In this document: positions 28,522 to 36,813 of the stretch, in pieces
How positions within the stretch are numbered: position 1 is the stretch's first letter
Layout of the letters: each line of letters starts with the position of its first letter
Assembly (NCBI RefSeq): GCF_009758205.1
Contig: NZ_WRXN01000004.1
Span: 62,001-126,000 of the forward strand
Reading direction: 5' to 3'
DNA: 64,000 nucleotides
Source of the DNA: Chitinophaga tropicalis
GTDB taxonomy: Bacteria > Bacteroidota > Bacteroidia > Chitinophagales > Chitinophagaceae
The notes under the pieces: model-generated
The model's input: the letters and a program-made list of their open reading frames with translations, nothing else
Told to the model about the DNA's origin: nothing
Database searches by the model: none
Program-made: the position numbers and the translations under genes

Positions 28522-28921
28522 GATAAGCTTTTTTAAAATTGCTGAATATTATTTGGCAGAAAGGAGAGATATGGGCGTCCCGGTGTCCCATCGGGCAAAG
28601 CCTTCCAAATAACCGGAGCTATTCCAATACAGGAGTGAAGCACCCTTTAAATAGAAAGGGTGCTTCAGCAGCTCAATAATTGTCAATGTCACACTTGTAA
28701 AAATGAGACTGCGAATGTCTCCGCTTAAGCGTTGTAGTTTTGTTTTCATATCGTGGTCGTTTTGGTTTACAGTGGAATTGGAAAGGAGTTAACGAGTTAC
28801 CGCCATAACATACAGTCAGCGGTCTTTACAGTCAAAAATATAGGCGTCCGAAAAAAGGGGATGCTCTGAATCTCTAAATAAGTAGTATGAATGTCATTTT
28901 TGCGTTATTGTCCAATAATCA
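28522..28921 (-). promoter_or_regulatory. 400-nt leader/promoter region of the left Sus operon
   Basis: I see no convincing gene here. It holds a 12-bp hairpin (arms 28637-28648 and 28655-28666, GAAGCACCCTTT / AAAGGGTGCTTC, 6-nt loop), a TATTTTTG -7-like box read on the minus strand, near 28840, and ATGACATTC at 28889-28897 on the minus strand. The last also occurs upstream of the GH98 gene and, with one change, the GH10 gene. A 66-codon frame at 28549-28749 runs through the hairpin and is probably not a gene. A long structured leader before a SusC gene can carry post-transcriptional control. Confidence 0.4.
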
Positions 28922-30643
28922 TCATGGTATCATTATATCGTTTGCAGATGTGGCGTACAGTCCGATCAAAGCGCCGGTAAAGCCCCCAGCCACATCGGTA
29001 GACAGTATATCGCCGGAGACGGTACCTCCTACGCTTTTAAACTGTTGTCCGTCTGTGGAATAGCTAAAAGTATATGCGTCTCCCCTGGCTGTCACTCTTA
29101 GCTGTATAGTATCTCCCAATGTTAATTTTTCGCTGCCTGCCAGTGTAGATTTACCATTATCGGTCCTCTCCAGTAGAATATAGTGATCATTTCCTTTTTT
29201 AGATATGCCAAAAACGTAATTGAATGTTTCTTTCTGGTAGCAGACGATGCCCGCGAGGTCTTTTTCGGACTGAGGCGTATACCTGATCGTCACCGTTGCC
29301 TGGAAGCTGGCATGCTGCTGCCTGTAAAACAAAGTGGACGTAGGTGCAGCCGCTTTGATAGTAACCGGATAGGGATTGATCCTGAGCCCTTGCTGAGAAG
29401 TGCTGATGAAGTTTTCACGGAATTCCCGTACACCGATCCATCTGAAATCTGGCCGGGCAGCAGTGAAGTTGTCAGTGAAAGAGAAATTGCCGTTAGGCAG
29501 AAAGCCATTTTGACCGGTCTGGTTCTTTACGCCGGCCGGCATTTTAATTTTTGCCTTTATCGGCACAAGCCCATTCTCAAATACGGGGAATTCGCCGCTC
29601 CAGTCGACCGGCAACATAAATGTTTCCCGGCCGGTGTTCACCCTGTTTTTGTCGTTGGGGCGAACGGCCAGGAAAACGCCATAATATTTACCGCCAGGTC
29701 CTTCAACGAGATCGGCATGTCCAGCCCAATCCACTTTATTGGCTCTGTCTTTAGGGAAATGGCGTTGTGTAAGGATAGGATTATTGCCTGCAGGGGTAAA
29801 AGGTCCTTTGGGATGATCGCTGACAAAGACAACCTCGCTGTGCCAGCCGCCGGTGCCTCCTTCAGCGCACATGAGGTAATAACGCCCGTTTTTCTTGTAA
29901 AGGTGCGGACCTTCTATCCAGATAGGTTTCTGTGTTATATCCACGCCGCCGTCTACGATGATCTTGTCTGTACCTTCTATCACCTGGTCTCTGGCCAGGT
30001 CATATTCCCATATTTTTATTACCCTGTGACCATTATAGAGCGTTTTTCCTGCCGGGGGAGCATCATTGTGCACCAGGTAGGCCTTACCATTATCATCAAA
30101 AAAAAGTGCGGGGTCTATGCCATCAAATTTTAATTTGATGGGGTCACTCCAGCCTTTTGAAGGGTCCTGTGTTTTTACCACCATATTGCCGATACCTCCG
30201 GCTATCTGTGTGGTGATCATATAAAAAGTGTTGTTATAGGGGTTATATTTAATATCCGGGGCATAGATGCCTGCGGAGATACCGGCTTTTTCTACCTTCA
30301 GTTGTGAAGGCCTGTCCAGTACGTGCCCGATCTGTTTCCAGTTTACAAGATCTTTTGAATGAAAGATGGGTACTCCCGGTACCATTGAAAAGGAGGAATT
30401 GACCAGGTAATAATCATTTCCCTTCCGGGTAATGCTGGGGTCAGGGTAGCATCCTTGTAATACGGGGCTGTAAAACTCCCCTTCCTGCAAAGGATTGTCA
30501 GTGTAAATGTGATCGTTCCCCTCATAGGTAAACCGGGTGAATAAAGGTTGGGCCTTCTTTTGCGAAAAAGCAGCAATGCCTGATAATATACTTATCATCA
30601 GCGGAAGCATTCCTGCGATAGTCTTAACTGTAACTTTCTTCAT
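28922..30643 (-). CDS. GH43 glycoside hydrolase with C-terminal beta-sandwich
   Basis: The protein has 573 residues and a signal peptide (MKKVTVKTIAG...AAFSQ). The five-bladed propeller catalytic domain carries the three GH43 acids: base Asp68 (GCYPDPSITR), pKa-tuning Asp177 (FDGIDPALFFDD) and acid Glu244 (WIEGPHLYK). Residues about 385-573 form a concanavalin-like C-terminal domain typical of beta-xylosidase/arabinofuranosidase GH43 enzymes. It would remove xylose or arabinofuranose from xylan oligosaccharides in the periplasm. The stop of an AraC-domain gene is 2 nt upstream, so the two are translated from one transcript. Confidence 0.94.
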   Translation of the reverse strand: MKKVTVKTIAGMLPLMISILSGIAAFSQKKAQPLFTRFTYEGNDHIYTDNPLQEGEFYSPVLQGCYPDPSITRKGNDYYLVNSSFSMVPGVPIFHSKDLVNWKQIGHVLDRPSQLKVEKAGISAGIYAPDIKYNPYNNTFYMITTQIAGGIGNMVVKTQDPSKGWSDPIKLKFDGIDPALFFDDNGKAYLVHNDAPPAGKTLYNGHRVIKIWEYDLARDQVIEGTDKIIVDGGVDITQKPIWIEGPHLYKKNGRYYLMCAEGGTGGWHSEVVFVSDHPKGPFTPAGNNPILTQRHFPKDRANKVDWAGHADLVEGPGGKYYGVFLAVRPNDKNRVNTGRETFMLPVDWSGEFPVFENGLVPIKAKIKMPAGVKNQTGQNGFLPNGNFSFTDNFTAARPDFRWIGVREFRENFISTSQQGLRINPYPVTIKAAAPTSTLFYRQQHASFQATVTIRYTPQSEKDLAGIVCYQKETFNYVFGISKKGNDHYILLERTDNGKSTLAGSEKLTLGDTIQLRVTARGDAYTFSYSTDGQQFKSVGGTVSGDILSTDVAGGFTGALIGLYATSANDIMIP

Positions 30644-30645
30644 TA

Positions 30646-31014
30646 TTATATGCTTGTTTTATCTTCCTCGTAACAGTTACCGGAACAGGGCGTGGTAAAA
30701 GCTTTCAGGCGCCGGTACATAGCAGGTGATACTTTAAATTGCCTGAGAAAGGATTTTCCAAAACTGCTCTGAGAGGTAAAACCGACTATGCGTGCCACTT
30801 CGAAGGCCCGGTACCTACCGTCTGCCAGCAACTCTGCTGCTTTTTTCAACCTGATTTCGTTGATCAGCTCATGGGGTGTTAATCCGGTTATTTCTTTCAG
30901 CTTGCGGTATAAGGTTGGGCGGCTCATATACATTAGCCTGGCCAACTGATCAACATCGATCCCGGGATGTTGGAGGATGGCAGCCTGACATTCGTGAAGT
31001 CTTTGAATACTCAT
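30646..31014 (-). CDS. stand-alone AraC-type DNA-binding domain
   Basis: The protein has 122 residues consisting only of the two-HTH AraC domain (ARLMYMSRPTLYRKLKEITG; AFEVARIVGFTSQSSFGKSF; KVSPAMYRRLKAF). Its closest look-alike is the output domain of hybrid two-component systems (DVDQLARLMYMSRPTLYRKL), not of cupin-AraC proteins. There is no sensor, receiver or kinase, and the frame upstream of the ATG is stopped within about 50 nt. It could be a remnant of a hybrid regulator or a functional minimal activator; it is intact and coupled to the GH43 gene (2-nt gap). It is divergent from the GH10 xylanase gene. Confidence 0.82.
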   Translation of the reverse strand: MSIQRLHECQAAILQHPGIDVDQLARLMYMSRPTLYRKLKEITGLTPHELINEIRLKKAAELLADGRYRAFEVARIVGFTSQSSFGKSFLRQFKVSPAMYRRLKAFTTPCSGNCYEEDKTSI

Positions 31015-31109
31015 GGCAAAATCGCTTATAGGAAATATTTTGGTTGCTTCAGGATTTCATCCTGTTTCATATTATCAAAGTAACATCCGGGAGCAGTGAT
31101 ACTATGCTC

Positions 31110-31143
31110 CATTTGTAGAAATTCCTGTCATAAATGTCATTCT
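31110..31143 (+). promoter_or_regulatory. candidate regulator site upstream of GH10 xylanase
   Basis: CATTTGTAGAA (31110-31120) and ATGTCATTCT (31134-31143) lie 24 nt apart (start to start), about 120-150 nt before the xylanase start. The GH98 gene has CATTTGTACAA and ATGACATTCT 26 nt apart in the equivalent place. It may be a site for the hybrid two-component regulator, and may also serve the divergent AraC-domain/GH43 operon. Confidence 0.4.
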
Positions 31144-31261
31144 GCTGGTTGTGTTCCTGGGGCAATGGCTAAAATGTCTCAATTTTCAACGAAGAGGATG
31201 GAATAAAGCAATGATTGTCTATCTTTTTGTTATTTGGTATTCAATTAACTATCAGATTATC

Positions 31262-32407
31262 ATGAATAAAGCATTGCAGTTTGCGTTTTGTATGGCTATC
31301 ATATTGCTGGTGTGCAGTTGTGTTACGAGGCGAACAGCGACAACGCCGGTTGCGTCACTTAAATCGACTTTCAAAAATGATTTTCTCATTGGCACAGCGC
31401 TCAGTATACAACAGATCTCAGGGAACGAAATGGCAATTGCGAAATGGGTACCCGGGCAGTTCAATGCCATTACGCCGGAGAACCTGATGAAAGCCGCTCT
31501 GATCCATCCTGAATGGAACAGGTACAATTTTGAGGCTGCAGACCGGTTTGTTGCTTACGGTACCCGGTACAATATGAAAGTAAACGGCCATACACTTATC
31601 TGGCATAGCCAGTTGCCCTTCTTTATCAGAAGGGTCAAAAATGCGGATTCACTCCGCCATTTTTTTACAGAACATATTGATACAGTGGTGAGCAGGTACC
31701 GGGGGAAAGTATATTCCTGGGATGTGGTCAATGAAGCGCTGGAAGAAGATGGTAGTTTGCGCAGGTCCATCTTCCTTGAGCTACTTGGGGAAAATTACAT
31801 TATTGAAGCCTTCAGACTGGCGCAACAGGCAGATCCTGGTGCAGAGCTGTATTATAATGATTATAATATAGAACAACCACAGAAAAGAGCCGGTGCTGTT
31901 GCCCTCATTAAAAAGATACAGGCAGCAGGCGTTCGTATTGACGGTGTGGGTATACAGGGCCATTGGCATGCCAATGATGTACCGCTTGAGAAGATAGAAC
32001 AAAGCATCCTTGCCTATGCTGCGCTTGGGATCAAGGTGATGTTCACCGAACTGGACCTCACCGTGCTGCCCAATCCCTGGGATTCCAACACTGCCGATGT
32101 AAGCGCATCTGTAAACGGGAAGCGGGCAGGTATGGACCCATATCCCAATGGTTTGCCTGACTCTGTACAGGCCACTTTAAGCCGGGGATATGCAAACCTG
32201 TTCCGTTTGTTCCTGAAGCACCGGGATAAAATAAGCCGTATTACTTTCTGGGGTGTAAATGATGCCTATTCATGGTTAAATAACTGGCCCATCCGTGGCA
32301 GGACAAACTATCCGTTACTTTTTGACAGGCAAAATCAGCCTAAACCAGCTTTTTTTGCCGTTATCGGCGCCAAATCAAAAAAGGCCAATATCAATACTGC
32401 GTACTAA
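31262..32407 (+). CDS. GH10 endo-beta-1,4-xylanase, lipoprotein
   Basis: From the ATG at 31262 the protein has 381 residues. The frame is open from 31151, but only this start gives a lipoprotein signal (MNKALQFAFCMAIILLVCSC, Cys20). The GH10 barrel shows TPENLMKAALIHP and GHTLIWHSQLP. The acid/base Glu158 is in WDVVNEALEED and the nucleophile Glu263 in VMFTELDLTVL, about 105 residues apart as is normal; the end is TFWGVNDAYSWLNNWP. It cuts the xylan main chain, probably at the cell surface or in the periplasm. Its 3' end overlaps the convergent regulator gene by 4 nt. It is divergent from the AraC-domain/GH43 operon. Confidence 0.96.
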   Translation: MNKALQFAFCMAIILLVCSCVTRRTATTPVASLKSTFKNDFLIGTALSIQQISGNEMAIAKWVPGQFNAITPENLMKAALIHPEWNRYNFEAADRFVAYGTRYNMKVNGHTLIWHSQLPFFIRRVKNADSLRHFFTEHIDTVVSRYRGKVYSWDVVNEALEEDGSLRRSIFLELLGENYIIEAFRLAQQADPGAELYYNDYNIEQPQKRAGAVALIKKIQAAGVRIDGVGIQGHWHANDVPLEKIEQSILAYAALGIKVMFTELDLTVLPNPWDSNTADVSASVNGKRAGMDPYPNGLPDSVQATLSRGYANLFRLFLKHRDKISRITFWGVNDAYSWLNNWPIRGRTNYPLLFDRQNQPKPAFFAVIGAKSKKANINTAY

Positions 32408-35400
32408 AAGGCTGATTTTCTTTTTAAAGCAGCATATTCAGAGGGGGACATGTTGAACCTGGCCTTGAAAACACGTGCGAAGTAATTAGGCGCGAAAAAG
32501 CCTACTGAATAACCGATTTCGGCGATGCGCAGATCGCTTTTTTCCAATAAGACGGCGGCCTTGTTCAGCCGGACGGAACGAATGTATTCAACAGGAGTTT
32601 CCCCGGTTATATCTACGACTTTATTGTAAAGTGTTGCCCTGCTCATGCAAAGATGTTTAGCCAGTTGTTCTACCGACAGTTTTTCATCATCAATATTTTC
32701 CTCAATGTAAGTGGTCATTTTCAACAACAGTTTTTCATTTTCATTTTCTACTGTTACAGGCTGTGTGTTCACCTCCAACCGCCTGCTATAAGCTTCTTTA
32801 AAACTTTGGTTGAGTGATACGAGATTCTGAATTTTCACTTTAAGTATGTCTGTGCTGAAGGGTTTGGTCAGATAGTCGCTCGCGCCTGTCTGCAATCCTT
32901 TTAACTCATAGGCGTCGCCTGTCAGCGCAGTTAAGAGGATGATCGGTATATGGGCAGTCCGTTTATCCGCTCTGATCTTTTTGCTAAGGGTAATACCATC
33001 CATATAGGGCATACTGATATCACTGACAATCACATGGGGATGTGCAGAAAGTGCTTTTTGCCATCCTTCTCTTCCGTCTGCCGCTTCAATTATCCTGTAA
33101 AAGGGCCGGAGGGTGTTACGCAGGTAAGCACGAAAGTCTTCATTGTCTTCAATGAGCAATACGGTCAGGTATTCTCCTTCCTGCGGCTCATGTACCGGTC
33201 TTCCCGGCTCTTCTTCCGGAATCAGCAGATCATCCACAACCTGTTCTGCCGCTGGTTGCTCCAGCTCTTCAAGCGGCAACCTGATAATAAATTCGCTGCC
33301 CTTTCCGTAAAGGCTGTTGACGTGAATAGAACCTCCATGCAACCTGACAAATTCCCTGGTAATGGATAACCCTATACCGTTGCCCTGGTTCATGACACCC
33401 GGATGGGTCTCTCCCTGAAAGAAACGGTCAAAAATGCGCCGCTGATCTTCTTCTGACATTCCGATGCCGTTATCTTCAATACTGATAATAATTCCCGGAT
33501 CGCGTTCTTCTCTCCGTATATGCATGGTTACTGTCCCATCGCGGCCGGTGAATTTAAAGGCATTACTCAGCAGATTAAAAAGTACACGTTCGATCTTATC
33601 TTTATCGAAAAGGGTATAATAACTTTCAAACGAACTGCTGAAGCTAAAGCTGATGTGCCTGCGGTCTGCCAGGTCCCTGAAAGATTCTACTACTTCCTGT
33701 ACAAAAAGTACAATATCTCCAGGTGTGGCGTTTAACCGGAGCTCCTGTTCCTCCAGTTTACGGAAGTCTAATAACTGGTTAACGAGATTGAGTAGTCTTC
33801 GGGTATTACGTTTGACCATAGACAGCTGTCCTTTTTTCTCCTGGTCTGTTTCACTATCAAGCAATGTCTGTACCGGGCCGGCAATCAGGGAAACCGGAGT
33901 ACGGAATTCATGGCTCAGGTTGGTCAGGAACCTGATCTTCACTTCATCGAAGGCACGTTGGCGCTCTGCCTCTTTTCTTTCTTCTTCGATCATTTGCCTG
34001 ATATGCTGACGTTCCTGTTCAGCTGCAAATTTTCGCTGCAGCCGCCGGATACCCCGGTAACGCAGCCCCCATAGCATAAAGGCGGCTAACAGGAAATAAA
34101 ATGCATAGGCATATCCTGTTCTCCAAAATGGTGGTTTAATATAAACGGCTATGGTGGCAGCTTCGGTGGTCCATTCGCCGTTTGGATCGCTGGCTTTCAC
34201 CAGAAGTGTGTATCTGCCGGGGTCGAGGTTTGTAAATACAGCTGTTTTGTTGGCACCAATATAGTTCCAGCTGGTATTGAATCCTTCCAGTTTATAAAGA
34301 TACTGGCATTCGCCGGAGCTGGTAAAATCAAGGGTGGTAAAATCGATGGAGAAATTCTGTTTATAACCAAGCCTGATTTGCCGGGCTACGGCTATATCAG
34401 CGTCAATAATTCCCTGTTTGCCGGGTATTACAGTATTATTATCCACCTTCAGACCTGTAAAAACCACAGCCGGTGTGTTACGATTGAAATGAAGCGCTTC
34501 CGGTAAGAAATAATTGAAGCCTTCCAGTCCGCCGAAAAACATTTCCCCGTCGCTTGTCAATAAACCGGCCCCCAGTGTAAAGGCGCTTCGCTGTAACCCG
34601 TTTCCGGAGGTAAAATTTTTAACCCGGGATTGCGAAGGGTCCAGGCGGCTGATCCCTTTGTTGGTACTGAACCACAATTTGCCTGTACTGTCTTCCAGTA
34701 TTTTCCAGATCACTTCATTGGCCAGGCCATCGCTGGCTGAATAGATCTTAAAGCTATCGTTCTTAAAATCCAGGCGGCATAGGCCTCTACCGGCGGTGCC
34801 ACCCCACAGGCTGCCGTCTTTGCCTGCCAACAGACACTGTATTTCATCGATAGGCAGGCCTTTGGCCTGGTAACGTCCATACAGGCGATAAGTATTGGTT
34901 ACAGGATCATACATATCCACACCACGGCCGGGCGCTGCTATCCAGATCTTTCCTTCCCTGTCTTCTTCAATAGCGCGGATAAATCCTATTTCAGGCACCT
35001 TATCACCATTCACATCAGACAGATGATCTTCCAGTTTGCGGAATATACCTTTAGCGGGAATAAACACCTGTACTCCTTTCCCGTTAGTACCTATCCAGAT
35101 CTTACCGTACCTGTCTTTACGGATACAAAAGATTTCATTGCTGGCAAGTGCGGAAAAGCCGTCATCCTTAGAATAATGTTTCACCGCGCCGGAGCTCATG
35201 TTAAGTACATAAATACCCTGCAGATAGGTACCCATCCACAGCTCATCCCCTACCCGTTCCGTAGCAAGGATGGTAAGTGGTTGCTGTCCTATAGCTACCC
35301 TGTCAAATAACCCTGTCTGCCGGTTGTAAAGGTTCAACCCTCCCCCATCTGTACCTACATAGACATTCCCGTTGCGGCTCTCTGCAAAGGCGGTAACTTT

Positions 35401-36483
35401 AGGCGCACTAAGCCCATAGGGATCAAACGGATTGCTCTCTTCCAGGTTGAAAGCAGTGAGGTTCCTGTCATATTTATTAACACCACTCTGAAAGGTGCCT
35501 AGCCAGTAAATGCCATGCTCATCGATATACAGGCTTCTTATCGAGTTTCCTTTCAGGCTGTATTTGTCCCGTGCATTGGCAATAACGTGCAGGACCTCAC
35601 CATTTGCGGGGTCCAGGATATTTAACCCTTTTTCAGTACCTAACCAGAGTTTTCCACTTTGATCGTAAGCAATTCCGTAAATGCGGTTGCTGCTCAGGCA
35701 ATTGTTCCTGCCGGGTGTATACTGATAATTGTGAAAGCCGCTGCCCCCATACGGTAGTTTATTCAATCCGCCATCGGGCGTACCTACCCAGATATTTCCT
35801 GCGTGGTCTTCACTGATGATCTTTACTGACAGATCGGTAATCATGGAATCAGGTTGCTGTCCAGAGAACAATATAAAATCGTCAGTAGCAGGGCGATAGA
35901 GATGTAAGCCTGCATTAGTGCCTATCCACAGTCTATGCTGGCTGTCTTCCAGCATACTGATAATCATGCTGGAAGATAAATGGTTCTTCCCCCCATGTTC
36001 TGCTGAATAATATTTTGAAGCTCCTGTTGCAGGGTGATATCTGAAGAGACCGGAGTAGCCGCCAATCCACAGGTTTCCGTGGTGATCGCCGCAGAGTGAT
36101 CTTACGGAAGCTCCACGGGTTACATCGGGATTACGGAAAGCGTCCCGCTTCCTGTCATACAGGGAAAGGCCTTTGTGGGTACCTATCCACAGGTTGCCTT
36201 GCGGGTCTTCATACAACGCCATGATATTATTGGAGCGGATGCTGAAAGAGTCTGCGTCATTGTGGCTGTAAACGATGAACCGCGATCCGTCAAAGCGGCT
36301 AAGTCCGTCGTCTGTACCGAACCACATATAGCCTAACCTGTCTTTCAATATTACATTTACTGTGTTTGAAGAGAGGCCGTCTTTGCTGCTGAAGTTAATA
36401 AAGTGGTATCTGCTTTCCTGGGCCTGGGTTAAGTAGGGCCAAAAAGCTATTATGAAAAGGAATATCTGGCGGCAAACAGTCAT
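32404..36483 (-). CDS. hybrid two-component sensor/regulator (HTCS)
   Basis: The protein has 1359 residues. Order: signal peptide (about 1-22); about 14 two-component-propeller repeats (about 25-690, for example GYMWFGTDDGLSRFDG, GNLWIGTHKGLSLYD); Y_Y_Y domain (about 705-780); membrane helix (about 785-805). Next are the HisKA domain with the phospho-His near 858 (NLSHEFRTPVSL), the HATPase (N, G1 and G2 boxes, IEDNGIGMSEEDQ), the receiver with phospho-Asp near 1156 (VIVSDISMPYMDG) and Lys (YLTKPFS), and the AraC HTH (about 1255-1355). It senses an oligosaccharide in the periplasm and activates Sus/CAZyme genes. Its position among GH10, GH43, GH98 and Sus genes makes it the likely master regulator of the xylan response. 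Confidence 0.96.
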   Translation of the reverse strand: MTVCRQIFLFIIAFWPYLTQAQESRYHFINFSSKDGLSSNTVNVILKDRLGYMWFGTDDGLSRFDGSRFIVYSHNDADSFSIRSNNIMALYEDPQGNLWIGTHKGLSLYDRKRDAFRNPDVTRGASVRSLCGDHHGNLWIGGYSGLFRYHPATGASKYYSAEHGGKNHLSSSMIISMLEDSQHRLWIGTNAGLHLYRPATDDFILFSGQQPDSMITDLSVKIISEDHAGNIWVGTPDGGLNKLPYGGSGFHNYQYTPGRNNCLSSNRIYGIAYDQSGKLWLGTEKGLNILDPANGEVLHVIANARDKYSLKGNSIRSLYIDEHGIYWLGTFQSGVNKYDRNLTAFNLEESNPFDPYGLSAPKVTAFAESRNGNVYVGTDGGGLNLYNRQTGLFDRVAIGQQPLTILATERVGDELWMGTYLQGIYVLNMSSGAVKHYSKDDGFSALASNEIFCIRKDRYGKIWIGTNGKGVQVFIPAKGIFRKLEDHLSDVNGDKVPEIGFIRAIEEDREGKIWIAAPGRGVDMYDPVTNTYRLYGRYQAKGLPIDEIQCLLAGKDGSLWGGTAGRGLCRLDFKNDSFKIYSASDGLANEVIWKILEDSTGKLWFSTNKGISRLDPSQSRVKNFTSGNGLQRSAFTLGAGLLTSDGEMFFGGLEGFNYFLPEALHFNRNTPAVVFTGLKVDNNTVIPGKQGIIDADIAVARQIRLGYKQNFSIDFTTLDFTSSGECQYLYKLEGFNTSWNYIGANKTAVFTNLDPGRYTLLVKASDPNGEWTTEAATIAVYIKPPFWRTGYAYAFYFLLAAFMLWGLRYRGIRRLQRKFAAEQERQHIRQMIEEERKEAERQRAFDEVKIRFLTNLSHEFRTPVSLIAGPVQTLLDSETDQEKKGQLSMVKRNTRRLLNLVNQLLDFRKLEEQELRLNATPGDIVLFVQEVVESFRDLADRRHISFSFSSSFESYYTLFDKDKIERVLFNLLSNAFKFTGRDGTVTMHIRREERDPGIIISIEDNGIGMSEEDQRRIFDRFFQGETHPGVMNQGNGIGLSITREFVRLHGGSIHVNSLYGKGSEFIIRLPLEELEQPAAEQVVDDLLIPEEEPGRPVHEPQEGEYLTVLLIEDNEDFRAYLRNTLRPFYRIIEAADGREGWQKALSAHPHVIVSDISMPYMDGITLSKKIRADKRTAHIPIILLTALTGDAYELKGLQTGASDYLTKPFSTDILKVKIQNLVSLNQSFKEAYSRRLEVNTQPVTVENENEKLLLKMTTYIEENIDDEKLSVEQLAKHLCMSRATLYNKVVDITGETPVEYIRSVRLNKAAVLLEKSDLRIAEIGYSVGFFAPNYFARVFKARFNMSPSEYAALKRKSAF

Positions 36484-36617
36484 TCATTAAACGTGTTTCT
36501 TTACCGGTATAGGTAACCGGAATATCTGTTAGTAAGGTAGTGTTCTGCTAAACTACGAAAAGTCGCTTTCTCTTCATGGGTTAGAATTTCTTTTTGATGC
36601 AGAAAGTGAGAGGATTG

Positions 36618-36668
36618 CTCAGAAAATGGGTTTTACCTTCGGCTAAAAGGCAAAGCCGGTTTTCTGAG
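36618..36668. repeat. imperfect hairpin related to the one at 8570-8618
   Basis: Arms 36618-36637 and 36649-36668 pair over 20 nt, with the outer 9 nt perfect. The sequence shares TGCTCA(A/G)AAA, GGGTTTT(A/G)CC, GGCAAA(A/G)CC and TTTTC/TTGAGAGA with 8570-8618 in the same order. It lies in the 330-nt intergenic region between the HTCS gene (start 36483) and the GH43 gene (start 36814). That region otherwise holds their promoters and a CATTTGT element at 36715. Confidence 0.5.
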
Positions 36669-36813
36669 AGAGGACCTTTTGGCTGTGCGCAGAAGCTTTT
36701 TTTAGCGTGTTCAACATTTGTGCTATTCATTTTTACAAATCGAGCAGTGTTGGCTATACGGTCCTTCTACATTTGGGATCACCATACATTTATCCAAAAT
36801 ACGCATCATAATA

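Noticed and set aside
27878..28612. A 244-codon open frame antisense to the first SusC gene.
   Set aside because: It is the mirror of a firm SusC reading frame, has no recognisable domain, and reflects codon bias of the real gene.
28549..28749. A 66-codon minus-strand frame in the leader of the left Sus operon.
   Set aside because: It contains a strong hairpin and has no homology I recognise; treated as leader RNA.
29183..30133. A 316-codon open frame antisense to GH43.
   Set aside because: The GH43 frame on the other strand has all catalytic residues; the antisense product resembles nothing and starts inside the gene.
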